Positions 24,530-33,363 of a stretch of DNA of 64,000 bases are shown here, piece by piece. This stretch comes from Photobacterium chitinilyticum (lineage in GTDB: Bacteria; Pseudomonadota; Gammaproteobacteria; Enterobacterales; Vibrionaceae), in NCBI RefSeq assembly GCF_004104355.1, contig NZ_RJLM01000002.1, positions 249,168 through 313,167 of the forward strand. The letters run 5' to 3'. The translations under genes and the position numbers were made by a program. Every line of letters starts with the position of its first letter. The first letter of the stretch is position 1. Below the pieces are notes generated by a model. It had not been told where the DNA came from. It made no database searches and saw nothing but the letters and a program-made list of their open reading frames with translations.

Positions 24530-25882
24530 TCAGCCAGAAACTTTGAAATCGTCTTTGTCTATATGGTGCTTTCTCATTTTGTCATACAGTGTTTTGCGAG
24601 CAAGCCCGAGTTCGGCCTGAACTTCTTTAAGGCGGCCGTTATGACGTTTTAATGCATCACTTAGCAGCGTATGTTCGAACTGATTCATGCGCTCTGCCAA
24701 CGTATGTATCAAAGGCGTGTCGCTAAACTGGCTATTATCGCTGAGCGTTGATGTATCGCCCATTAACAGCAGACGTTCGGCTAGGTTCCGTAGCTCTCTG
24801 ACATTGCCGGGCCAGTCATGTTCGAGAAGTTTTTGTTGTTGTTCAAGACTGATTGAAGGCGGCTCAATGCCATATCGGGTTGAGGCTGAGCGGGTGAAGT
24901 TTTGAAAAAGCATTGGTATATCATCTTTGCGGTTACGCAGCGGAGGAATATCGACACTGACAACATTGAGTCGATAATAGAGATCATGCCGGAATAGTCC
25001 GCGATCACTCATCAGCTTTAGATCTTTTTTGGTTGCGGCGATGATCCGTAAATCAAGTGCAACCGACTTGTTGGTGCCGAGTGGCTCGACAGACCTTTCC
25101 TCCAGTACCCGCAGAAGCTTGATTTGAAGTGACATCGGCATCGATTCAATTTCATCAAGGAATAACGTCCCGCCATTAGCATGAGCAATTTTGCCTATCC
25201 GCTTTTTTTGGGCGCCTGTAAAAGCGCCGGGCTCGTAGCCAAACAGTTCACTTTCGATCATTGTTTCTGGAATAGCCCCGCAGTTGATGGCCACAAACGG
25301 ATTGTTTTGACGCACGCTGTGGTCATGGAGAAAGCGTGCAACCAGTTCTTTCCCGGTGCCAGTCTCACCGTGGATCATTACATCGGCTGGGGTATCTTTG
25401 ATATGGGAAAGAATACGTCGGAGCTGTTTTATCTGCGGAGTGTTGCCTAAGATCCGTGGTCCCGGGCCACTTTGTGCTTCAAGCTCACGTCGTAGATCGC
25501 GGTTTTCGAGGACCAATTCTCGTTTGTCGGCGGCACGTTTTACTACATCAAGTAGGTTCTCGGTCGAAAAGGGTTTTTCGAGAAAATCATAAGCGCCGAG
25601 CCGCATGGCATCGACGGCCATTGAAATATCGCCGTGCCCTGTTAGGAGAATGATCGATAGCTCAGGATCAATGGCCAGGGCTTGTTTTAGGAAGTCAATT
25701 CCGCTTATTCCTGGCATGTTGATATCAGAAATAATCACGCCCGGATACTGGCTGTCGAGCATTTCCAATGCCGGTTTGGCACTTGAAAACAAACTGACAT
25801 CATAATCTTCAAGTTCCAGTGTTTGCCCCAGTGCATCACGGATGGATCTCTCGTCATCGATAAAAATCACTTGTTGGTTCAT
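24530..25882 (-). CDS. dctD: DctD-type sigma-54-dependent response regulator
   Basis: This 450-residue NtrC-family activator has a receiver domain with phospho-acceptor Asp53 (ISDINMPG). The AAA+ domain has GETGTGKE and an intact GAFTGA loop, so it can contact sigma-54. A Fis-type helix-turn-helix (LGLARKTLYDKMRKH) lies at the C-terminus. It overlaps dctB by four bases (ATGA). DctBD pairs sense C4-dicarboxylates and activate a TRAP transporter (dctPQM). No dctPQM is in the window, so the target operon must be elsewhere. DcuC at 57.9 kb is a different transporter type. Confidence 0.88.
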   Translation of the reverse strand: MNQQVIFIDDERSIRDALGQTLELEDYDVSLFSSAKPALEMLDSQYPGVIISDINMPGISGIDFLKQALAIDPELSIILLTGHGDISMAVDAMRLGAYDFLEKPFSTENLLDVVKRAADKRELVLENRDLRRELEAQSGPGPRILGNTPQIKQLRRILSHIKDTPADVMIHGETGTGKELVARFLHDHSVRQNNPFVAINCGAIPETMIESELFGYEPGAFTGAQKKRIGKIAHANGGTLFLDEIESMPMSLQIKLLRVLEERSVEPLGTNKSVALDLRIIAATKKDLKLMSDRGLFRHDLYYRLNVVSVDIPPLRNRKDDIPMLFQNFTRSASTRYGIEPPSISLEQQQKLLEHDWPGNVRELRNLAERLLLMGDTSTLSDNSQFSDTPLIHTLAERMNQFEHTLLSDALKRHNGRLKEVQAELGLARKTLYDKMRKHHIDKDDFKVSG

Positions 25883-27714
25883 TGTGTATCCTCAGTGCTG
25901 CGGGGAAGGGTGATCACGAATTCGGCACCGCCACCTGAATGATCGGCGACTGATAGGGTGCCGGAGAAGGAATCGATGATCCGACGTGAAATAGTCAGGC
26001 CCAGCCCAAGTCCATCGCTCTTGGTGGTAAAAAAGGGCATGAAGATCCGCTTCTTTTGGTCATCATCCAGGCCTGGTCCATTATCCCAGATGCGGATTTC
26101 GACGAGATTGTCGAGTGCTGCCAGCTGAATACCAATCTGCGGTTGGTGTGCTGTTGCCAGTGCCTGAATGGCGTTATGCATAAGGTTGACTATTACCTGC
26201 TCAATTTGGACTGCATCGACATTGATCAAAATATCTGAGGGCAAGTCACCGACACGTAAAATGACCCCTTCCTTAATCAATTTGTTGCGTAGCAGGCTAG
26301 TTGCTGACCGAATCGAGTCGGCAGCGACAGTGCGGTTGTTATTCTCGTTAGCCTTGCGGGCGAATACTTTAAAGCGAGCAATAATATCCGCTACCATTTG
26401 GTTAAGCTTAATAATTTCGTCAACATTAGTGGCGACGCATTCATAGCGCTCTTTTTTCAATAGCTTGCGGGAATTTTCAGCATAGGTACGCATGGCGGCG
26501 AGAGGCTGGTTGATTTCGTGGTTAATGCTTGCAGACAGTTCGCCTAGCATCGCAAGCTTGGCTGCCTGCACTAATTCACTTTGGGTCTGTTTAAGCTCTG
26601 CCTGGCTACGTTCATACTGGCCGAGAGTATCGCGCAGCTGCTGGTTGCTCTCTTGTAAGTTATTGGTACGTTTAACCACCAGCAGTTCTAGCCTGTCATT
26701 TAATTGGGCAAGAGCTTTCTGGGCCTTGAGCGTCTGCCACCAAGATGCAACGGCCAAGCCGAGCAGAGAGTAAAATACAGTGAACATCAGCACTGCCTGG
26801 ATGACATACTGATAGGCGGCATTGATAGGGCTGAAGCCGTAAATCGACCATCCTGCTTGTGTCATATTATGGTTGGCGACAACGAAGGCCTCGGTGTCGT
26901 TTTGTGCCGGCAGCTTGATGTCGATAGTTTCGCGGTGTTTAAGATCATCGAGTTGAGAATAATCGGTTAGCGGATCAAGCTTGGCATTGCCGTATTGTCT
27001 CGACGCCAAAACCTGCTGCTTTTGCTTATCGTCCAACGGGATCAGAGAGCGATATAACCAGCTGTTTTCAGAGCTGTAGAATACGACGCCTACAGAGTCG
27101 GCAATGGTATATTCGATGTCTTCATATTGCCAGATATCCTCTATCAGTGATAAATCGACCTTGATGGTCATAACACCAATAATTGATTGTTGATTAAAGA
27201 TAGGTGCGGAAAAATAGTAGCCTCGTTTGTCTGAACTCGCTCCCAACGCGAAATATTGGCCGGGCTTTCCTTCAATTGCATCTCTAAAGTAGGGACGGTA
27301 GGCATAGTTTTGTCCGACAAAACTGCCTGTTTGCTGCCAGTTGCTTGCTGCCAGTGTTTTGCCGTGCTGGTTGATCAGATAAATAGTATCTGCGCCAAGG
27401 GTTGTCGCCCATTGCTGCAATAGCAGACTGGTTTTAAGGTACTGATTGTCGGTGTTTGCTGACGAGGCTTGGTCGGTCAGCAGTGGTTGCAGCAGTCGAG
27501 GATCATTAGCCAGTACCTCCGGTAGTTTGCTGTAGCGCATTAGCTGCGCATCAAGCTTTTGTCCTAGTTGGTTGACATCAAGAGAGACTTTGTCAGCCAG
27601 ATGCTGTTTGATCTGCTGGTAAGTTAACTGAGCGATAACGACGTTGAGTACCAAGCCGATAGCAACGATGAGAATGAGACACTTACTTTTTTGCACTTGA
27701 TGTTTCCGTGGCAT
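25879..27714 (-). CDS. dctB: DctB-type sensor histidine kinase
   Basis: This 611-residue membrane kinase has two transmembrane segments around a periplasmic double-Cache sensor (about 35-290). A coiled-coil stretch (QLNDRLELLVVKRTNNLQES) leads to an H-box SINHEINQPLAAMRTY and an ATPase domain with NLMHNAIQA, DNGPGL and GLGLGLTIS. The dCache plus HEINQPL box is characteristic of DctB. An in-frame TTG lies seven codons upstream, and the ATG at 27714 is preferred. It is the first gene of the dctBD operon. Confidence 0.88.
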   Translation of the reverse strand: MPRKHQVQKSKCLILIVAIGLVLNVVIAQLTYQQIKQHLADKVSLDVNQLGQKLDAQLMRYSKLPEVLANDPRLLQPLLTDQASSANTDNQYLKTSLLLQQWATTLGADTIYLINQHGKTLAASNWQQTGSFVGQNYAYRPYFRDAIEGKPGQYFALGASSDKRGYYFSAPIFNQQSIIGVMTIKVDLSLIEDIWQYEDIEYTIADSVGVVFYSSENSWLYRSLIPLDDKQKQQVLASRQYGNAKLDPLTDYSQLDDLKHRETIDIKLPAQNDTEAFVVANHNMTQAGWSIYGFSPINAAYQYVIQAVLMFTVFYSLLGLAVASWWQTLKAQKALAQLNDRLELLVVKRTNNLQESNQQLRDTLGQYERSQAELKQTQSELVQAAKLAMLGELSASINHEINQPLAAMRTYAENSRKLLKKERYECVATNVDEIIKLNQMVADIIARFKVFARKANENNNRTVAADSIRSATSLLRNKLIKEGVILRVGDLPSDILINVDAVQIEQVIVNLMHNAIQALATAHQPQIGIQLAALDNLVEIRIWDNGPGLDDDQKKRIFMPFFTTKSDGLGLGLTISRRIIDSFSGTLSVADHSGGGAEFVITLPRSTEDTQ

Positions 27715-27896
27715 TTTTATGAAGTTGTATAGCAAACTTTATTCAATGAAAACACGAGCTGTGTTGCAGAGATGAAATGACGCAGTCTGTGACTTAATAA
27801 ATAGCCTTAAAAATCATTCATATCAACAGTGGAACTTGTTTTTCCCTGAGGCAAAGCGCACAATTTCAGCTGAATGACTAAGAAGCGGAGTTAACA

Positions 27897-28532
27897 ATGG
27901 AGTTGTCTGATATTCGTCGCGAGTACACGCGAGGTGGTTTACGTCGTCATGATTTACCAGATGAGCCGCTAAGTTTATTCGATAAGTGGCTAAAGCAAGC
28001 TATTGAGGCGAATTTAAGTGATCCTACTGCTATGACCGTAGCGACAGTTGATGAGAGCGGGCAGCCTTATCAGCGTATTGTGCTGTTAAAACACTATGAT
28101 AAAGAAGGCTTTGTTTTCTATACCAACCTCGGCAGCCGTAAGGCGATGCATTTGGGCAACAACGCCAAGATCAGTCTGCATTTTCCATGGCATGCTATCG
28201 AGCGTCAGGTGCACATAACGGGCGAGGCGGAAAAGCTGTCGAAGATTGAGGTCATGAAATATTTTACTTCACGTCCTAAAGAAAGTCAGATTGCCGCTTG
28301 GGCCAGCAAGCAGAGTAGCCGGATATCAGCACGTCAGGCGCTGGAAAGTAAATTTATGGAATTGAAACAGAAGTTTTCCAGTGGTGAAGTGCCTTTACCG
28401 ACATTTTGGGGCGGCTACCGGGTAAAAATTACCTCGATAGAATTTTGGCAGGGGGGAGAAAACCGTCTGCATGATCGTTTTCTGTATAGTGATGAAGGCG
28501 ATAATTGGGCAATTGAGCGTCTAGCGCCCTAA
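27897..28532 (+). CDS. pdxH: Pyridoxamine 5'-phosphate oxidase PdxH
   Basis: PdxH is an FMN enzyme that oxidises pyridoxine or pyridoxamine 5'-phosphate to pyridoxal 5'-phosphate. The 211 residues align end to end with the family: [12 protein letters not shown] at the N-terminus, then [33 protein letters not shown] and the C-terminal [22 protein letters not shown] ribosome-binding site precedes the ATG. The product is the cofactor of TnaA at 51.6 kb, and PdxY at 53.6 kb feeds the same pool, although the genes are far apart. Confidence 0.97.
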   Translation: MELSDIRREYTRGGLRRHDLPDEPLSLFDKWLKQAIEANLSDPTAMTVATVDESGQPYQRIVLLKHYDKEGFVFYTNLGSRKAMHLGNNAKISLHFPWHAIERQVHITGEAEKLSKIEVMKYFTSRPKESQIAAWASKQSSRISARQALESKFMELKQKFSSGEVPLPTFWGGYRVKITSIEFWQGGENRLHDRFLYSDEGDNWAIERLAP

Positions 28533-28555
28533 TTTGTCTCCTTGCTTAAAACAAA

Positions 28556-28581
28556 AAAGTGTAGCCTAGTTGCTACACTTT
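28556..28581 (-). terminator. Bidirectional terminator between pdxH and the small leftward gene
   Basis: A 10-bp stem, AAAGTGTAGC/GCTACACTTT, with a 6-nt loop. The longer T-run is on the minus strand and serves the leftward small gene; it can also end pdxH transcripts. Confidence 0.65.
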
Positions 28582-28606
28582 CCTATTAACGTTTTGAATT
28601 AATTCA

Positions 28607-28771
28607 TTAACGTTGATAGCTTGTAACAATACTCACCCCTTCAGGGTGGCGTACTCTTAATGCTTTTTCCGCAGATTGAATTGATGCAATTTCGTTTTCT
28701 GCTGATATTTCGTATTTACACGGAATATTAAAATGTGGATGTACAACGTAGGTAATAGTAAATTGTTTCAT
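28607..28771 (-). CDS. Small hypothetical protein, 54 aa
   Basis: An internal ATG at 28771 gives MKQFTITYVVHPHFNIP..., a compact start, while the longer frame begins with an unlikely extension. The sequence looks like a small alpha/beta protein with no membrane segment. It has its own downstream terminator, which favours a real transcript. The family is not recognised and the ribosome-binding site is weak. Confidence 0.5.
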   Translation of the reverse strand: MKQFTITYVVHPHFNIPCKYEISAENEIASIQSAEKALRVRHPEGVSIVTSYQR

Positions 28772-28957
28772 ACTTGTTTCCAGTTCAATAATAATATCAA
28801 GCCATGGAGTCAATTAAAGCTATTTAATTACTCGGCTAATTAATTCTGGTGCTATTGTAGGCGGTGTTAAACCTGCAATGTTTGATCTGGAAACAGGCTT
28901 ATACTGACAAAATTTCAAACTAAGAGTGCATGAAACATGAGTATTCGTCGCTGATTC

Positions 28958-29668
28958 TTATTCTTTAAGGATTACGGACAGTTGGCGTTTGAGCATGCTC
29001 TCTGGGATATGTGAACCAAAACCGAGGTCTAGAGCCAGATCCAGCAGCTCACCTTTCGAGTTTGCGTTGAATTTCTCACGTAGACGCAGCACATAGTTTT
29101 CAACAGTTTTCACTGAAACATTTAGCACTTTGGCGATATATTGCGGTTTTTTACCGTAAAGTAGCAAAAAGAGAACTTCCGATTCTCGGGTATTTAGACT
29201 GACAGCCTGGTTATGTAAATCGAGGCTAAAAGAGGCTTGCTCTTTGTTGCTCAAGCCTGCGGCACGACAAATCCAGTGCCCGACTTCAAGGATCGCTGTA
29301 TCTTTTAATTCGACCCCGGAGAAAATAGTCCCGACAGTCTCGTCCTGTTCATTTTTCCACGGTGTCTTCGTGAATAGATGTGCACGCCAGCTGCCATCAG
29401 AATATGGGTGAATATCGAGGATACGCATTCTGTTTCCTGAAGAAATAACAAGGTTATCTTGTTCTCTAAATGAATCAGCACACTCGACAGTCGGACTCGG
29501 CATATCAAAGTCAGTTCGCCCAATACAATCAAGATGGTGGTCGACACCAATAATTTTCCCGTATTCTGCATTGGCATAAATAAATACGGAGTCTTTATCT
29601 TTGCAACCCCAGCATCCGGGAAGCTGATTAAAAATATGTAGTAGGGTAGGGTCGACTTTATCTTTCAC
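28958..29668 (-). CDS. PAS-LuxR family transcriptional regulator
   Basis: The 236-residue regulator has a PAS-like domain (about 10-120, with GCKDKDSVFIYANAEYGKIIG) and a LuxR-type helix-turn-helix (about 160-220) with LNTRESEVLFLLLYGKKPQYIA and VSVKTVENYVLRLREKF. There is no receiver domain, so the signal is probably sensed directly by the PAS domain. The start is GTG with a weak ribosome-binding site, and no other start keeps the PAS domain. The target is unknown. Confidence 0.75.
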   Translation of the reverse strand: MKDKVDPTLLHIFNQLPGCWGCKDKDSVFIYANAEYGKIIGVDHHLDCIGRTDFDMPSPTVECADSFREQDNLVISSGNRMRILDIHPYSDGSWRAHLFTKTPWKNEQDETVGTIFSGVELKDTAILEVGHWICRAAGLSNKEQASFSLDLHNQAVSLNTRESEVLFLLLYGKKPQYIAKVLNVSVKTVENYVLRLREKFNANSKGELLDLALDLGFGSHIPESMLKRQLSVILKE

Positions 29669-29780
29669 TCTGCGTGCCTAATGAAATTGGCTGGTTTAAT
29701 TGACTGTACAGAGTTTAATTGAAAGAAGGAATCTTACAATAACCATATGACGGAATATTGGACATATTTATGGCTTTTCA

Positions 29781-29807
29781 AAAAAAAAGCCGGTCTAAAA
29801 GACCGGC
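29781..29807 (-). terminator. Intrinsic terminator without an obvious gene
   Basis: GCCGGTC/GACCGGC with a 5-nt loop, followed by eight T on the minus strand. No minus-strand gene directly precedes it, because the exporter gene has its own hairpin 320 bp upstream. Confidence 0.7.
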
Positions 29808-30126
29808 AAAGACAAGAGTTTGACTCCGAAGAGCACAATCCTGTACGACGTGTAGAAGAGGTATCCAATTAAGTTCATCTCTTTAATATGAGGGTATATA
29901 TCAAAGAAAACTTCATTGGCATGTATCCAATGCTGGATACTGCAGACAATGAACAGTGAAGTTCGTTCGTTGTCTACGGGATGAACTATAGCTTACAGGC
30001 GTATTGTTTATAAGGGGGGAAATCACCTATTGACGCAGGGAGAATAGTGTGTAGTGGTAATGTTCCTTGCGAACAGGTATGTGCTTGCAGTGGCTATACA
30101 ACTTATTGATAGAAAAGTAGTTCATT

Positions 30127-30154
30127 AAAGAAAGGGAATTCAATCCCTTTCTTT
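30127..30154 (-). terminator. Terminator of the metal exporter gene
   Basis: An 11-bp stem, AAAGAAAGGGA/TCCCTTTCTTT, with a 6-nt loop, 20 bp after the stop. Confidence 0.7.
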
Positions 30155-30173
30155 ATGCTTAAAAGCTGAATTG

Positions 30174-31364
30174 TTACTCAAAGATGAAAAAGTAACTGTA
30201 AGCTGCAATCACGGCAGGAATAGTTGAATATAGTGTGGCCATCAAGGCTGCTTTTGGCGCCAGAGCAATTGCAGGGAAGAGTGCATCGCCATCATTGCTG
30301 ATTGCATTGCCTAGCTGTGCAGACAGTGGAATTGCACCGCTGATATACAGGCTGGTGACGAGTATTTGTGGACCACAGCCCGGAAGTAGTCCGATAAGTA
30401 CCCCCATTAGCGGCAGCATAATTGCCCAGTTGGAGAATACCGCTTCCGGATCGAGGCCAGTCCAGAATATGGTGAGCTCAAATAGCAAGAAAGCGCCAAT
30501 TACCCAGCTGGTGACAAAGTTCGTATCTTGGGCAACGCGTTGAAAAAGATTGCTGCTTCCGCCTTTAGGATCTTCCGATACTGCAGATTGGTAGTCTGTT
30601 ACATCACGGCTCGTGGCCCATAGTAGCATCGCGACCAGTGCAGCGCCGGCGCCGATGTAGTTGATTGTACCAGCTTCGAGGTGAAAGGCCTTATCAATAT
30701 CAACCTGCAGCGAGCCCATTATTGCAATGATAGCCGACGGGATGAGTGCCCATTTCCAAAATAACCCCTGAACTTTGAGCACCGGCTTTTTGTCGTCAAT
30801 ATCACTGTGCGCAGTATGCTGGTTTGTGTTCGAGCAGACATCGGGGCGCATGAAGTCTTTGCCGTGCAGGGCATCGACTGCCCATCCGGACATAAGGCCA
30901 ACAAAAAAACCGATCACAATAATCGCTAACCCAGTAGCGGGCTTGGCGGCAAGTAATAGGAACGCGGCATCTCCCATCGTTGCCGTTAGTACTGCAACCA
31001 CGGCACCAAAGCTGAGACGGCCGCTGACATATTGGGTGATCACGACAATTGCTCCCCCGCAACCAGGCAATGCCCCCATAAAGGAAGCAAACAGCACCTG
31101 ATAGCGGGAGTTACTCTCTAAAATAGTATTTAGCTTGCCGCGCTGGCTCAATCTGGCTGAAATGACATGATAGAGCGCCAAGGTAGCTGCCACATAGCTG
31201 GCTACCTGCCAGAAAGCATCTGATAAGACAGAGACGGTGAGATTGGTGGTACTTGGTGTCGCAAGCAATGCGAATAAAATTACGGGTAAAATAAGGCGTT
31301 TATTAGCCAGGCGCCATTTTGGGCTATGAATTTGCTGGCTGAAGGCTTTTTGCAGCGATGCCAT
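30174..31364 (-). CDS. Putative heavy-metal (manganese/iron) exporter, ArsP_2/MntX-like permease
   Basis: This 396-residue inner-membrane protein has about ten hydrophobic segments and two similar halves. Each half carries a PGCG motif: GALPGCGGAIVVITQYVSG and GLLPGCGPQILVTSLYISG. A hydrophilic His-rich loop (about 180-200) separates them. This pattern fits the 10-TM heavy-metal exporter family (ArsP_2, also called MntX in Vibrio and Shewanella). The ATG at 31364 has GGAG seven bases upstream and is preferred over a TTG four codons earlier. A near-perfect Fur box lies 60 bp upstream, so iron or manganese control is likely. The substrate is inferred only. Confidence 0.7.
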   Translation of the reverse strand: MASLQKAFSQQIHSPKWRLANKRLILPVILFALLATPSTTNLTVSVLSDAFWQVASYVAATLALYHVISARLSQRGKLNTILESNSRYQVLFASFMGALPGCGGAIVVITQYVSGRLSFGAVVAVLTATMGDAAFLLLAAKPATGLAIIVIGFFVGLMSGWAVDALHGKDFMRPDVCSNTNQHTAHSDIDDKKPVLKVQGLFWKWALIPSAIIAIMGSLQVDIDKAFHLEAGTINYIGAGAALVAMLLWATSRDVTDYQSAVSEDPKGGSSNLFQRVAQDTNFVTSWVIGAFLLFELTIFWTGLDPEAVFSNWAIMLPLMGVLIGLLPGCGPQILVTSLYISGAIPLSAQLGNAISNDGDALFPAIALAPKAALMATLYSTIPAVIAAYSYFFIFE

Positions 31365-31423
31365 AACGGACTCCAAATAATTTCACACAAGATTGATTAA
31401 GACTGTTCTTATTTAAATGCAAA

Positions 31424-31438
31424 TGAGAATGATTATCA
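31424..31438. promoter_or_regulatory. Fur box
   Basis: TGAGAATGATTATCA matches the 7-1-7 Fur consensus TGATAAT-N-ATTATCA at 14 of 15 positions. It lies 60-74 bp upstream of the metal exporter start. Confidence 0.7.
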
Positions 31439-31521
31439 AGTGGTTTTTGGCGATCAATTGTCGACTTGGTGATCACCGCAGCAATCCGGCGTGATTTAAC
31501 AACGCGATTATTCTCGGATCG

Positions 31522-31868
31522 ATGATCAAGAAGGGCTAATTAACGGGGAGTGTGATTTCAACTGGAACGATGATCAAGTTGGATCCGGCCTTGATCGGCC
31601 TTGCTCGGAAAGATGATCAAGGTTAATGAGTATGCTTCTGGTAATAAGTGTCTGATCTTGGCAATGTTTAAGTTAGCTATCAGAAAGTATAATCAAAGTG
31701 CTTTGGTATTAAGTTATTGATAAATATTAGTATGGAACAGGTGTTGTTTAATGATTGTTCAGACATTGGTCACATGACTTTTACGCTATAAGGTGCCGTA
31801 TTTGCTATGTTGTACCTGCCGTGAAAAATTGAAATGACAACAGCCGTAAAAAAGTTGCTCTTGATCAT
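31522..31868. repeat. Distal RctB-binding cluster, about 18 kb from oriCII
   Basis: Four 12-mers with a full ATGATCAAG core lie in one intergenic gap: 31522 (ATGATCAAGAAG), 31570 (ATGATCAAGTTG), 31613 (ATGATCAAGGTT) and, on the minus strand, 31857-31868 (ATGATCAAGAGC). They share the upstream CGGAA/GGAACG context of the origin copies. Two 39-mer-like elements accompany them, at 31828-31849 and (minus strand, two mismatches) 31541-31562. A 9-base word is expected by chance about once per 130 kb on both strands together. V. cholerae also has an RctB site cluster away from ori2. Confidence 0.7.
31828..31849 (+). repeat. 39-mer-like RctB element, distal copy
   Basis: ATTGAAAT-N8-CCGTAA with N8 = GACAACAG, identical in layout to the two copies in oriCII. 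A diverged partner, GTTGAAAT-N8-CCGTTA, is on the minus strand at 31541-31562. Confidence 0.55.
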
Positions 31869-32163
31869 TTTTCCGGAACCGTAGTGGGCCTTTTTTAGCT
31901 TGATACCCGCGTATCTGTGTTGGTGTTTATACACCTCTATACTAAAGGTAGGCGTTAACTAGAGCGTGACAAATCAAGATGATCCTACTACAAGTAGACT
32001 GGTAAACCGGATGCTATGGGTTTTAATGATACTACGGGGGGAATATGTCGATTAACTTGCCATTGTGCGGTTGCTGTATGGTCATATAGTTATCTGGTTA
32101 TATGAGTGGATATGTTATTCTGGGCCGATAATAGATAAACACATTTTATGTTTGTAATGACAT

Positions 32164-32949
32164 ATGGAAATTAAGCTTAAACAGCCGAGCTTTAAACCCT
32201 CTGAGATCGTAGCTCTGCCACAACAGATGGATCATCATAATCATGGTTATAATCAGGTGGTGATCGGATTATCTGGCCAGACAGAGTTTGATATTGAAGG
32301 TTACGGCAATCTTGTCTGCTCCGGCCAAGGGTGCTTGGTGACGGCAGATTCAGAACATGCTTTTTCCGGGATCGGCAAAAATGAGATCCTGGTACTAAAC
32401 GTACCTATTGATCAGGTGCAGCCTTCCTATTCACTGGAAAGAATGGAGCGGTTGTTTGACCAGTCCAGCTATTTTCATCTTGACAGCCAGGCTCAGAATT
32501 TGATCCAGGCACTAACCGCTGAGATGACTGCCCACCCCGATGATTTGCTGCTCAGCAGGGCCTGTACCGATACTTTGCTGTGCGTATTACAGCGTCATTT
32601 CAAGCCGTTGAATGATGAGAGACAGAGTTACCGCCTGAACATAGATATTATCGATCAGTACATACTTCAGCATCTTACTCGCAAAATTGCCGTAACACAG
32701 TTGGCTGGACTGGTCTTTTTAGGCGAAAGCCAGTTCCATCATTTGTTCAAAGAACAGACAGGCGTTACACCGCATCAATATGTACTGAAAAAACGCCTTG
32801 AGATGGCAAAACAGCTCATTGAAGAGTCTCAGCTTAGCCTGGCCCAAGTGGCACAAAGCTCAGGTTTTGCGAGCCAGAGTAGTTTTACCCAGGCATTTTC
32901 CCGCCTTTACGGTATGCCTCCAGCTCGTTATCGAAAGATCCATAGCTAG
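32164..32949 (+). CDS. AraC-family regulator, probably of proline utilisation
   Basis: The 261-residue regulator has an N-terminal cupin-like domain (HHNHGYNQVVIGLSGQTEFDIE, about 24-45) and a C-terminal AraC DNA-binding domain (about 160-258) with LAGLVFLGESQFHHLFKEQTG and VAQSSGFASQSSFTQAFSRLYG. It lies 410 bp upstream of putA in the same direction. The PutA here lacks its own DNA-binding domain, so a separate regulator is expected. V. vulnificus uses PutR with CRP to activate putAP, and this gene may be the equivalent. Confidence 0.75.
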   Translation: MEIKLKQPSFKPSEIVALPQQMDHHNHGYNQVVIGLSGQTEFDIEGYGNLVCSGQGCLVTADSEHAFSGIGKNEILVLNVPIDQVQPSYSLERMERLFDQSSYFHLDSQAQNLIQALTAEMTAHPDDLLLSRACTDTLLCVLQRHFKPLNDERQSYRLNIDIIDQYILQHLTRKIAVTQLAGLVFLGESQFHHLFKEQTGVTPHQYVLKKRLEMAKQLIEESQLSLAQVAQSSGFASQSSFTQAFSRLYGMPPARYRKIHS

Positions 32950-33363
32950 CATTGTTTATTGTTAAACTGTATAAAATCAATCACTTACCTTCTTGTGGCA
33001 AGCGGCTCTCCAGTCTCATTTGAGCGTTATTCTTGAAATAACCGTTTCAGACCTACTTATATCTTCCCTCCTTGATCATCGTTCCTTAGGAACGTTATTT
33101 ACATACCAGTCAACAACACCAGATAAATGAACATATTTGGTGTTTCGCTATATGAAATTACGTTTTTTGATGTAGTTTTGTGTCTATTCCTGTTAAAAAA
33201 CGGACTTTTTCTAAAAATTATCGGAGAATACAGCAAGACTAACAGCGTGGCGGAAAATAGAATCTCCTCAATGCTAACACTGATGTAACATTTAACCTGA
33301 GCTAGAGCACCTCGTAATTACGTATACAGGTATTCAATCAGGTTCACTATTGAGGGATTGATT
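32950..33363. other. putA upstream region
   Basis: This is a 414-bp AT-rich gap presumed to hold the putA promoter. It contains one ATGATCAAGGAG site on the minus strand (33068-33079), the same 12-mer core as at oriCII. No confident -35/-10 or CRP site was found. Confidence 0.4.

Larger units (their letters stand above)
29669..30173. other. Intergenic region with two minus-strand hairpins
   Basis: The 505-bp gap holds the metal exporter's terminator (30127-30154) and a second minus-strand terminator (29781-29807) with about 320 bp between them. No protein-coding frame is convincing. The second terminator implies a separate leftward transcript or a readthrough backup. Confidence 0.4.

Noticed and set aside
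29835-29860. A sigma-54 or strong sigma-70 promoter for the transcript ending at 29781
   Set aside because: No GG-N10-GC element and no convincing -35/-10 pair with proper spacing could be found by eye.
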